From CAZVCJ01 sp964625745 (GTDB lineage Bacteria > Chloroflexota > Anaerolineae > VGOG01): a stretch of DNA of 12,295 nucleotides. Each line of letters begins with the position of its first letter. Within the stretch, counting starts at the first letter, position 1. The notes under the pieces were generated by a model. That model saw only the letters and a list, made by a program, of their open reading frames with translations. It did no database searches and was not told where the DNA came from. Below are positions 6,112 through 12,136 of this stretch, one piece after another. The DNA lies in assembly GCA_964625745.1 (NCBI GenBank), contig CAZVCJ010000121.1, positions 1-12,295 of the forward strand, in the 5' to 3' direction. Made by a program: the position numbers and the translations under genes.

Positions 6112-6417
6112 CTAGGCTTCGGTCAGGATGTCCGATTTCTCTACGTCCTCTCCCACGTCCGTCTCGGCCTGGCCCCCACCGGCGCTGGTGATCACCGTGG
6201 AGCCGCTAACCTTGCCGCCGATTGTTGTCCTTGCGGAAGGACCTGATTTCTGCGGCGCTGGCTGCGGCCGGTCAGGTCCAGTCTCGCCCTCCATCTCCAG
6301 GCTCACGCCAGGTCCTTTGATGGACACCTTGCTCTTTCGATAGCGAAGAATGACCGCCAAGGCCAGGACAGCGAAGACCACCAGGATGACGATCAAATAA
6401 ACGTATTGAGTCTCCAT
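6112..6417 (-). CDS. Small single-pass membrane protein of the STAND module
   Basis: From ATG at 6417 the product is 101 residues, with GGAGGTGG 3 nt upstream deciding this start over the longer frame from 6450. Residues ~5-24 form one hydrophobic helix, followed by RYRKSK, which predicts an outside N-terminus and cytoplasmic C-terminus. The tail has VSIKGPGVSLEMEGE (31-45), a proline-rich linker, a glycine/threonine-rich segment GGKVSGSTVITSAGGG (67-82), and an acidic end. I recall similar short strand-rich 'GG.VSGS.VIT' segments around bacterial NACHT and CHAT proteins, but no defined domain can be named. It is first in the operon with the NTPase and TPR genes and could recruit them to the membrane. 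Confidence 0.75.
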   Translation of the reverse strand: METQYVYLIVILVVFAVLALAVILRYRKSKVSIKGPGVSLEMEGETGPDRPQPAPQKSGPSARTTIGGKVSGSTVITSAGGGQAETDVGEDVEKSDILTEA

Positions 6418-6455
6418 ATTCCACCTCCAAGCCGAAGTTTGCAGTTTCATCTACT

Positions 6456-6484
6456 ATTGTACAGCATTGTGCTGGATTTAGCAA
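6456..6484 (-). promoter_or_regulatory. Predicted promoter of the STAND module
   Basis: On the minus strand, -35 TTGCTA (6484-6479) and -10 TACAAT (6461-6456) are separated by exactly 17 nt. Transcription would begin near 6449, giving a leader of about 30 nt before the membrane-protein ATG. The -10 matches the consensus at 5 of 6 positions and the -35 at 4 of 6. This supports independent expression of the module from the lplA operon upstream. Confidence 0.55.
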
Positions 6485-6507
6485 CACGGGCAGAGGCATG
6501 TCCAGCG

Positions 6508-6623
6508 AGCGCCGATTGAGTAGCTGTAAGCGTATCGAAATCAAGCGAGCGGGTTTGCACTGGGAATGTCGCTTGGCTTCGATACGGCTCTTCGCTGCAC
6601 TCTAAGCCTACTCAGCCGGCGCT
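6508..6623. repeat. Inverted-repeat element downstream of the lipoate ligase gene
   Basis: The outer arms AGCGCCGATTGAGTAG (6508-6523) and CTACTCAGCCGGCGCT (6608-6623) are reverse complements with two mismatches. Inner arms GTATCGAAATCAAGCGA and TCGCTTGGCTTCGATAC pair with two mismatches. The whole 116-bp unit can fold into one hairpin. The GAGTAG...GTATCGAA style is one I recall as an intergenic repeat in other bacteria. It lies between the lplA stop and the STAND promoter and may insulate the two units. Confidence 0.75.
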
Positions 6624-6633
6624 AAGGCATATC

Positions 6634-7629
6634 TCAGGCCCGGAAATTCCACTCCCGCGCCGCATACTTCTCCCGCCTGAGCTTCTCCGCCAGGGCCAAT
6701 TCATGCTCGCTGAGTCGGCCGGGGATTAGCCGCAGGTTCAGGGCCTGGGCGAAACCGATCGCCAGATGGCGGGCCACTTCTTCGAAAGGGACGCTGTATC
6801 CCAGCGCCAACTCCAGCGAAGTGGCACGGGCCCGCAGCTCCTGCTTCAATTCCCCTCGCTTCTCTTCCGACGGCACTCTCAAGAAGTCGAAGATGCGGGC
6901 GATGTCGCCTTCCAGGGGCAGGGAGCCGTGCTGGAGCACCACCCTCTTCTTGCGCACTTGTGCGCTGCCCACCAGCTTCTTGCCGCCCACGGTAATCTCG
7001 TAACTGGATGGAACGTCAAAGCAAGCCGCTGACTGCGCCCCCCTCCCCCCTAACCCCCCTCTCCCAACCCTGGGCGAGGGGGGGACTGGGCTCCCCTCCC
7101 TTGCTTCCCCCCCAGAGTTGGGGGGGATTGAGGGGGGGCTGGGAGGGGCTGGGGGGGTGGGGGTGAGGGCCTGACACGCCTCCACTCCCAAACTCCTGAG
7201 CCCCCCCACCAACCCCGCGCTCAGACGATGGTAGGACTCGATCACGCCTCCGGCCACGCGAGGCTCCGCCTGGGGAGCAACGACGCTGTAGGTCAGCTCG
7301 TCGGCATGGAGGATGGATCGCCCGCCCGTTGGCCGCCGCACGAAGTCAACGCCGGCCTCTCGACATCTGTCTACATCCACCTCGCCCTCCATTGACTGGC
7401 TGTAGCCGATGGAAAGGCAGGGAGGCTGCCAGCCGTATAAGCGAAGGGTGGGCAGGGATTCCCCCTCGGCCACAGCCCACAGGATGGCTTCGTCAATGGC
7501 CATGTTGGTAACGCCACCCGTCAGGCCAGTTTTCAACAGGCGCCAATCAGCAGCAGGGTAGGTGAATGAAACGTGATGCGGGAAACGTGATGCACAGCGC
7601 GATTCACGTTTCACGTCTTCACGTTTCAC
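6634..7629 (-). CDS. lplA: Lipoate-protein ligase A family protein with an in-frame repeat insertion
   Basis: The product is 331 residues. Family motifs are GVTNMAIDEAI (39-49), the loop RRPTGGRSILH (98-108), FDVPSSYEITV (204-214), and GGKKLVGSAQ with the adenylate-binding lysine region (215-224). The family attaches lipoate or octanoate to lipoyl domains of 2-oxoacid dehydrogenases or the glycine cleavage H protein. Residues 155-198 (TPTPPAPPSPPSIPPNSGG and on to GLGGRGA) are a proline/glycine-rich tract encoded by a palindromic GC-rich repeat; without them the length is close to the family norm. The start is uncertain. GTG at 7629 and GTG at 7614 both lie in a CGTGAAA tandem repeat, and the conserved part begins only at about residue 24 (YPAADWRLL). 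It overlaps the upstream radical SAM gene by 11 nt, which suggests one lipoylation operon. Confidence 0.88.
   Translation of the reverse strand: MKREDVKRESRCASRFPHHVSFTYPAADWRLLKTGLTGGVTNMAIDEAILWAVAEGESLPTLRLYGWQPPCLSIGYSQSMEGEVDVDRCREAGVDFVRRPTGGRSILHADELTYSVVAPQAEPRVAGGVIESYHRLSAGLVGGLRSLGVEACQALTPTPPAPPSPPSIPPNSGGEAREGSPVPPSPRVGRGGLGGRGAQSAACFDVPSSYEITVGGKKLVGSAQVRKKRVVLQHGSLPLEGDIARIFDFLRVPSEEKRGELKQELRARATSLELALGYSVPFEEVARHLAIGFAQALNLRLIPGRLSEHELALAEKLRREKYAAREWNFRA
7036..7167. repeat. GC-rich palindromic repeat inserted in frame in lplA
   Basis: The 132-nt insert is made of CCCCCTCCCC runs on one side and GGGGAGGGG runs on the other, including CCCTAACCCCCCTCTCCCA against the near-complement TGGGAGGGGCTGGGGGGGT. 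It has the same style as the repeat at 127-235. Its length is exactly 44 codons, so the ligase frame stays open. It is read as proline/serine-rich then glycine/arginine-rich residues. Confidence 0.85.
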
Positions 7630-7639
7630 GTTTTACGTC
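7564..7639. repeat. CGTGAAA tandem and inverted repeat at the lplA start
   Basis: The left part contains ATGAAACGTGATGCGGGAAA followed by CGTGATG. The right part contains TTCACGTTTCACGTCTTCAC followed by GTTTCACGT. The units are inverted relative to each other around position ~7597 and are tandem within the right arm. The repeat encodes the last residues of the radical SAM protein (EDVKRET) and the first residues of the ligase (VKREDVKRES) in different frames. Confidence 0.7.
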
Positions 7640-8596
7640 CTCAATAGCAGCCTCTATCTGCTGCGACGTCAACTGCTTCGGATAGTTGTACATCACCCCG
7701 CCGGGCCGCTCGTTATAAAAGGGGCGGTTGCAGTCGGGGCAACCAGAGGTCTGGAAGGCAACGCCGTCAGCCAGGATTTGGTGCAAAAGAGGGAAGTTGA
7801 AACTGAGAAGTTGGCCTGCGGGGGAGAAGGCGAAGTCCCACACGCGGGCCAGGTTATTGGTTATTAGATATTGGGCGACCTGCATCCGACGATAAGTGGA
7901 GATGTGCGGTGGGGAAGCGTCTTCCAGGTGGGTGCCTCGGACAGGGGTGAAGGCGAAGAGGCCAACGGTGAGGCCCAGGTCGTGCATTCGCTGGATCATC
8001 TCGGCCATCTCCTGTTCACTTTCGCCCAGGCCGACGATGAGATGCACAGCCGCATGGCCAGGGAACCGCCGTGCTGTCTCTTCGATGAGGGAAAGGTTCC
8101 GCGCCCAGCTTCCGCCTTTGACTCGCTGAAAGACCCGCTCGCAGGCGGCATCCAGCCCGAATCCGATGTGATCAACTCCTGCTGCCAGCAACTCCTCAAC
8201 CTGGGCCACGTCTCCGGGCAGGATGGCGGCATCAACGGGAACATCGCAGGTTCGTCGCACGGCTCGGATCATCTCTAGCGTGCGCTGGACGTAACCCTCG
8301 GCTACTGTCACCTGAAGGCAGCAACGCCTGATGTCCCCTCGCTCGACGGCTTTGGCCAGCAGCGCCAGGGTCTGTGGCTGGTCAAACTCCGGCCAGGTGA
8401 CGCGGGAGAGCAACTTTGAAGCGCTGGCCTGGCTGGAGCGTGCCTGAGCGCAGAAGCCACAATCCATGATGCAGCGCCCCCCCAGCATCAAGTAGGCAGT
8501 GGTGGGCGCGGTGTCCATGACGATGTCGGCCAGGCCCAGCACGGCAGCGGTGCCGATGGAGACACTGACACGTAAGCAGGGCGACTTCAGTGCCAT
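7619..8596 (-). CDS. BioB-like radical SAM protein, probable lipoyl synthase-type enzyme
   Basis: The product is 325 residues. The radical SAM cluster motif CxxxCxxC is Cys42, Cys46 and Cys49 (RCIMDCGFCAQA), followed by a TIM-barrel pattern with VHLIVGLGESEQEM (184-197), typical of the biotin synthase group. Near the C-terminus SGCPDCNRPFYNERPGG adds Cys286 and Cys289, which biotin synthase does not have; these could bind a second iron-sulfur cluster as sulfur donor. It sits directly between a HEAT-repeat gene and a lipoate ligase gene with overlaps on both sides. The likeliest role is therefore sulfur insertion into octanoyl groups (compare the LipS1/LipS2 type reported in Thermococcus), not biotin synthesis. 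The ATG at 8596 has AAGGA 6 nt upstream. Biotin synthase activity remains possible. Confidence 0.78.
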   Translation of the reverse strand: MALKSPCLRVSVSIGTAAVLGLADIVMDTAPTTAYLMLGGRCIMDCGFCAQARSSQASASKLLSRVTWPEFDQPQTLALLAKAVERGDIRRCCLQVTVAEGYVQRTLEMIRAVRRTCDVPVDAAILPGDVAQVEELLAAGVDHIGFGLDAACERVFQRVKGGSWARNLSLIEETARRFPGHAAVHLIVGLGESEQEMAEMIQRMHDLGLTVGLFAFTPVRGTHLEDASPPHISTYRRMQVAQYLITNNLARVWDFAFSPAGQLLSFNFPLLHQILADGVAFQTSGCPDCNRPFYNERPGGVMYNYPKQLTSQQIEAAIEDVKRET

Positions 8597-9282
8597 GTGA
8601 CGTCCTTCGGCCCGAACTCGCTGTCCAGGATGGTCCGAATGTCATCCCACAGATGGCGGTCGGCGAAGCGAGCCTGAATATCGTCCAGCGTGCGGTTGAA
8701 GGTGCGCTGGTCGGCCTCGCCCGCGATGCTCAGTATGATATTGGCGATCCCGAAGCGAATCTCCCAGTTAGTCGAGTGTTGGCGGTGGATTTTACGCAGG
8801 AGAGGGATGTCTTCCATGGTGCCGACAGTGATCATTGCGGCCACGGCGTTAGAGACGAGCTCTTCGTCGTCAGCGTCGAGGGTCTGGCGTAGGAAGGGCA
8901 GGATGCGGTCGTCACCCAGCCCGCTCAGGCTGAGGGCGGCGGTGGAGGCTCGCTCCAGGTCATCCTGGTGAGCCTGGAAGAAATTCCACAGCGGCTCGCG
9001 GGCGCGCTCGTCGCCCGTCGCACCCAGGAGCGAGACCGCTTCGTCAGCAGCGGTGTCGTCCAGCGCCGGATCAGCCAGGGCTTCGAGCAACTCGGAGGCG
9101 ACCATCTCACCCATTCGGCTCAACAGGTCGAAGGCCCGGTCGTGTTCGGCCTGAGCGGGCCCGCCCAACTGGCGGATCAACTGAGGAACCTGATCCCGGT
9201 ATTGGCGGTAAAGGCGCTCGGCCGTCGGACGCATCTGACGGCGGCGATCAGCGTTGATCTTCAGGATTTTGAGGTTAGGCAT
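8587..9282 (-). CDS. HEAT-repeat protein
   Basis: This 231-residue, acidic, all-helical protein has repeated ~30-residue units of HEAT/PBS-lyase type, for example RAFDLLSRMGEMVASELLEA, ADEAVSLLGATGDERAREPL, ASTAALSLSGLGDDRILPFL and VSNAVAAMITVGTMEDIPLL. Such solenoids are protein-interaction scaffolds; no enzyme site is visible. ATG at 9282 follows AGAGGAGGT with 4-nt spacing, and a consensus promoter lies upstream. The stop overlaps the radical SAM gene by 10 nt, so it is the lead gene of the lipoylation-type operon. A chaperone or scaffold role for that pathway is speculation. Confidence 0.85.
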   Translation of the reverse strand: MPNLKILKINADRRRQMRPTAERLYRQYRDQVPQLIRQLGGPAQAEHDRAFDLLSRMGEMVASELLEALADPALDDTAADEAVSLLGATGDERAREPLWNFFQAHQDDLERASTAALSLSGLGDDRILPFLRQTLDADDEELVSNAVAAMITVGTMEDIPLLRKIHRQHSTNWEIRFGIANIILSIAGEADQRTFNRTLDDIQARFADRHLWDDIRTILDSEFGPKDVTWH

Positions 9283-9334
9283 TCGTACCTCCTCTTTCGT
9301 TGATTGTGGAACCGTTAATCACCTCTTGAGGGTT

Positions 9335-9363
9335 ATTATAGCCTAGCTCAAGTGGGGTGTCAA
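9335..9363 (-). promoter_or_regulatory. Consensus sigma70-type promoter of the HEAT/radical SAM/lplA operon
   Basis: On the minus strand the -35 is TTGACA (9363-9358) and the -10 is TATAAT (9340-9335), separated by exactly 17 nt (9357-9341). Both hexamers and the spacer match the housekeeping consensus perfectly. Transcription would start near 9328, about 46 nt before the ATG at 9282. Confidence 0.85.
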
Positions 9364-9451
9364 AAAGGCATAAGCTCTCGGCTATCTCTGGAAGAGGGCC
9401 TGCTGTCCCTCCCGTCCTGCTCATCGTCTCATCAGTGCTGGCGCTTACTTG

Positions 9452-9473
9452 AATAAACCTCGCCGGGTTTATT
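9452..9473. other. Small hairpin between divergent promoters
   Basis: AATAAACC (9452-9459) and GGTTTATT (9466-9473) form an 8-bp perfect stem with a 6-nt loop. It lies 25 bp before the -35 of the tRNA promoter. It could be an operator or a remnant; no T-run follows. Confidence 0.4.
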
Positions 9474-9497
9474 GCGGAATCCCTGATTCAAGCTGGC

Positions 9498-9526
9498 TTG
9501 ACAAGATAGCCAAGATAGTATAAAAT
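9498..9526 (+). promoter_or_regulatory. Promoter of the tRNA operon
   Basis: TTGACA (9498-9503), a 17-nt spacer, then TAAAAT (9521-9526) precede tRNA-Phe by 17 nt. The -35 is a perfect match and the -10 matches 5 of 6. A start near 9533 leaves about 11 nt of 5' leader for RNase P removal. Confidence 0.8.
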
Positions 9527-9543
9527 AACCTTACTGTGGACCA

Positions 9544-9617
9544 GCCGAGGTAGCTCAGCCTGGTAGAGCACCTGACTGAAAATCAGGGTGTCCCCAGTTC
9601 AAATCTGGGCCTCGGCA
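9544..9617 (+). tRNA. tRNA-Phe (anticodon GAA)
   Basis: The acceptor stem GCCGAGG/CCTCGGC, D-arm GCTC/GAGC, anticodon stem CCTGA/TCAGG with loop CTGAAAA, and T-arm CCCAG/CTGGG with TTCAAAT all pair. The discriminator is A. CCA is not encoded. First gene of the cluster. Confidence 0.97.
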
Positions 9618-9634
9618 CTGGCGAGTAGCCGGGT

Positions 9635-9708
<74 letters not shown>

Positions 9709-9730
9709 TGGCAAGAGCTAGGGGCTAAGT

Positions 9731-9802
9731 GGCGACGTCGCCAAGTGGTAAGGCAAGGGTCTGCAAAACCCTCATTCGCCGGTTCAAATCCGGCCGTCGC
9801 CT
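9731..9802 (+). tRNA. tRNA-Cys (anticodon GCA)
   Basis: The acceptor GGCGACG/CGTCGCC, anticodon stem AGGGT/ACCCT with loop CTGCAAA, and T-arm GCCGG/CCGGC are clear. The discriminator base is T, as expected for tRNA-Cys. CCA is not encoded. It follows tRNA-Gly by 22 bp. Confidence 0.96.
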
Positions 9803-9822
9803 CTACAATAATTGGCGGACAA

Positions 9823-9852
9823 GGCTGATGGCAAGGCGAGTTGCTATCAGCC
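9823..9852 (+). terminator. Strong 12-bp hairpin between tRNA-Cys and tRNA-Leu
   Basis: GGCTGATGGCAA (9823-9834) pairs with TTGCTATCAGCC (9841-9852) around a 6-nt loop GGCGAG; one of the 12 pairs is G-T. The following CCTTTGTCT is only moderately T-rich. It could be a weak intrinsic terminator that lowers tRNA-Leu synthesis, or a processing site. Confidence 0.5.
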
Positions 9853-9862
9853 CTTTGTCTAT

Positions 9863-9945
9863 GGGGCGGTGGCGAAATGGCAGACGCTGCGGACTTAAAA
9901 TCCGCTGGAGGAAACTCCATGAGGGTTCGACTCCCTCCCGCCCCA
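9863..9945 (+). tRNA. tRNA-Leu (anticodon TAA)
   Basis: The acceptor GGGGCGG/CCGCCCC, anticodon stem GCGGA/TCCGC with loop CTTAAAA, a long class II variable arm (TGGAGGAAACTCCA) and T-arm GAGGG/CCCTC are clear. The discriminator is A. CCA is not encoded. Its 3' end lies 4 nt from the end of the truncated pheT-like remnant. Confidence 0.96.
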
Positions 9946-9949
9946 CAGG

Positions 9950-10084
9950 TACAACATATTTCTTATCCCAGGTATGCTCCGTCAATACCCTCCGGCAGCC
10001 CGCTTCCCCGAACCGCTGGGCCAGTTCTTTGACGGAGACCGTGATGTCCACGTAGTCTTTGAGCCAAGAAAGGGGTACTTTCAT
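9950..10084 (-). pseudogene. pheT: Truncated 5' remnant of pheT (phenylalanyl-tRNA synthetase beta)
   Basis: From ATG at 10084 the frame reads MKVPLSWLKDYVDITVSVKE and then LAQRFGEAG, the typical first ~29 residues of bacterial PheT. The next residues (CRRVLTEHT) do not match the family, but WDKKYVV resembles the following conserved strand, so a small deletion or frameshift is likely. The homology stops at 9950, where tRNA-Leu begins on the other strand; the open frame then runs antisense through the tRNA. A normal PheT is about 800 residues. The ATG overlaps the glycosyltransferase stop (ATGA) and has a GGGGGG stretch upstream, so translation start signals survive. It cannot be functional. 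Confidence 0.75.
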
Positions 10085-12120
10085 TGCCTTTGCCCCCCTT
10101 CGGTTTCGCTTGCGTCCAACGTAATCTTTGTCAGCGTCACCTTATCATCTACCACTACACCTGCAGAAGACAACACAGATAGACGCTGCATGGTCTGTTC
10201 TTCATACATGCCGGCTTGGACTGTGTATGTGCCGGGTGTTACATCTGTGGGTAGTACAATACTGTGAAAGTCAACGACGATCTCGCCGGCCTCCCAGACA
10301 TCGGTTGGATAAGTCCACAATACTGGCAGGCTGTCATCCTGGGCGATCAGGCGGCCATCGGCGTTCAGTATATGTACGAACACTTTGTACGAGCGGGATA
10401 TGGGTTGGGTCGCTTGCCAGTAGAGAAACACCCCCACTCGTGGAATGACCATCTCGGGCGCGTCACGGGTGATGTACAAATCATATCCCTGCAAAGCGAT
10501 ACCTTCGTTTAGATGCACGCCAAGTGGGTGGGCAGACTGGGGCGGATCGCTCTCAATGCGATAGAGCGCGTACTCCCGGTTTTCAGGGATCAGCAGTGGC
10601 GTCAACCCCGACGGTCGGCTCAACGGGTTCAGTAATTGTTCCAATCCAGGATGGGCCGCCAGGCCAGTCTCGGTATCATATAGTACGAAGCGATAGCCCC
10701 TCTTATCCGCCAGTGTGTGCAGTTCTTCCAGTGAATCCATGTTCGGCGCTATCCAGTAGGACTGATCGTAGCGCGTGCGGGTCGGTACTGAAGCGTCGTG
10801 AAAGGGGATGCCGGAACTCAGCACCTCGCTGGCCGACCGCATCCCAGCGGCACGCAAACTGTTCGTCACGGCCAGCACCCTCTCACTGGATGCTGGTGCA
10901 TCACGGAGATAACTGAGTGGGACAATGCTCGACCAGCCTATCAGCACGACAAGCACGATGGCACTGGTCGGCAGAGTGAGCCGACCCAGGGAGAGGTGTC
11001 TGGGCACGATGGCCCACACAAAGTAGATCGCGCAGAAGACCAGTACAGGCAAGATGACGACCAGGAAGCGTGGGTCATAGCGGATGACTGCCAGAGCAGC
11101 CAATAGTCCGCACACGTACAGGGCAAGCAGCCCCCGTTGGCGGGCCTCGATCTCTTTCCCAGCCAAAAGGGTGAACAGCAGACCCGCCTGGGCAAGCAGT
11201 CGCAACGGCGTGTCCAACAGCAACATGCGGGGGTCTATCCAAAAAGACCGCGCCGTGTTCCACCAGTGCTGGATGAAGCGCTTCGGATTGGCGAGGAAGA
11301 CATCAATTGGAGAAATGTCCGTCGGTGCATTGTCCCACTCGGTGGCAAAGTTGGTCAGTCCCTCTACGTGCCACCAGACGTCGTGGCCCCGCACGGAATA
11401 GAAAGGGTTGCCCGTAACCAGTGCGCTGGGGATCAACTGAAGGGCGGCTCCAATCAGGAACCCGACCAGGAACAGACCAGTAACGATCCACATAGAGCGA
11501 CGTCGCTGCACCAGCGCCCGACCTGCCAGAAATAACAGGCAGAGCCCGCTGGTGGCGATAGCGGCGTATCGGATCACGTAGGCCAGGCCGGCCAGCGCTC
11601 CTGCGGCGAAGTTAGTCCCCTTACGCTCTGACAGGCCGACCAGAAGTGCCAACGAGAGCCCTTGTAGCCCGGCCGACAACATGTCGTTCCCCTCGAAAGT
11701 AGCGAAGTACAGGAAGTACCCCGTCGTTGCCAGAAAGCCCTCAGTCAGCAGAGCCAACCAGCGATCGTGCGTCAGTTGATAACCGAGCAGGTAGGCGCTG
11801 ACCAGCAGGATCACTCCGCCAGCAATCGAGAGTGCGTGCCCGATCTGAACTGCATCCAGTCCTGCATCCAGCCCCCACCGGATCAACAATGGATAGCCGA
11901 TGGGGTGCATTCCGCTTACCCAACTACGGAGGGAGCCAGAATCGAGCCGCTGGGCCATCTCCACAAACTGGAAATAGTCTACGCTGCGGATGGTTACGAC
12001 GTGCCCCACGTATCGCGCCGCGAAGTAGACGAAGGCCAGTGGGATCAGGCCCGCCAGTACGGCGTTGACGGTCTGGAGCAGAATACGGCGCTGTTGACCA
12101 GACTCTAAAATGCCCCTCAT
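10081..12120 (-). CDS. Polytopic membrane glycosyltransferase (GT39/ArnT-like, GT-C fold)
   Basis: The product is 679 residues. The N-terminal ~400 residues contain about ten hydrophobic helices. After the first helix comes RSVDYFQFVEMA (an acidic residue at the position of the GT-C catalytic aspartate), then HPIGYPLLIR (72-81), typical of lipid-linked-sugar-dependent transferases. A soluble region follows. The last ~130 residues form a beta-rich domain (YLYWQATQ-like strands, YKVFVHILNADGRLIAQDD, then PGTYTVQAGMYE), seen fused to such enzymes in related bacteria. It probably transfers a sugar from a polyprenyl carrier to a protein or envelope glycan outside the membrane; the substrate cannot be read from the sequence. 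ATG at 12120 has AAGGGG 9 nt upstream. It sits 16 bp after a pheS-like stop and overlaps the pheT remnant start. Confidence 0.85.
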   Translation of the reverse strand: MRGILESGQQRRILLQTVNAVLAGLIPLAFVYFAARYVGHVVTIRSVDYFQFVEMAQRLDSGSLRSWVSGMHPIGYPLLIRWGLDAGLDAVQIGHALSIAGGVILLVSAYLLGYQLTHDRWLALLTEGFLATTGYFLYFATFEGNDMLSAGLQGLSLALLVGLSERKGTNFAAGALAGLAYVIRYAAIATSGLCLLFLAGRALVQRRRSMWIVTGLFLVGFLIGAALQLIPSALVTGNPFYSVRGHDVWWHVEGLTNFATEWDNAPTDISPIDVFLANPKRFIQHWWNTARSFWIDPRMLLLDTPLRLLAQAGLLFTLLAGKEIEARQRGLLALYVCGLLAALAVIRYDPRFLVVILPVLVFCAIYFVWAIVPRHLSLGRLTLPTSAIVLVVLIGWSSIVPLSYLRDAPASSERVLAVTNSLRAAGMRSASEVLSSGIPFHDASVPTRTRYDQSYWIAPNMDSLEELHTLADKRGYRFVLYDTETGLAAHPGLEQLLNPLSRPSGLTPLLIPENREYALYRIESDPPQSAHPLGVHLNEGIALQGYDLYITRDAPEMVIPRVGVFLYWQATQPISRSYKVFVHILNADGRLIAQDDSLPVLWTYPTDVWEAGEIVVDFHSIVLPTDVTPGTYTVQAGMYEEQTMQRLSVLSSAGVVVDDKVTLTKITLDASETEGGQRQ

Positions 12121-12136
12121 ACCGTAATGCCCCTTA

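Noticed and set aside
7619..8596. Naming the radical SAM gene bioB
   Set aside because: The C-terminal CPDC motif and the overlap with a lipoate ligase gene argue against simple biotin synthase.
10128..11535. Several 80-130-codon plus-strand frames opposite the glycosyltransferase
   Set aside because: They lack domains and start signals and are shadows of the minus-strand gene.
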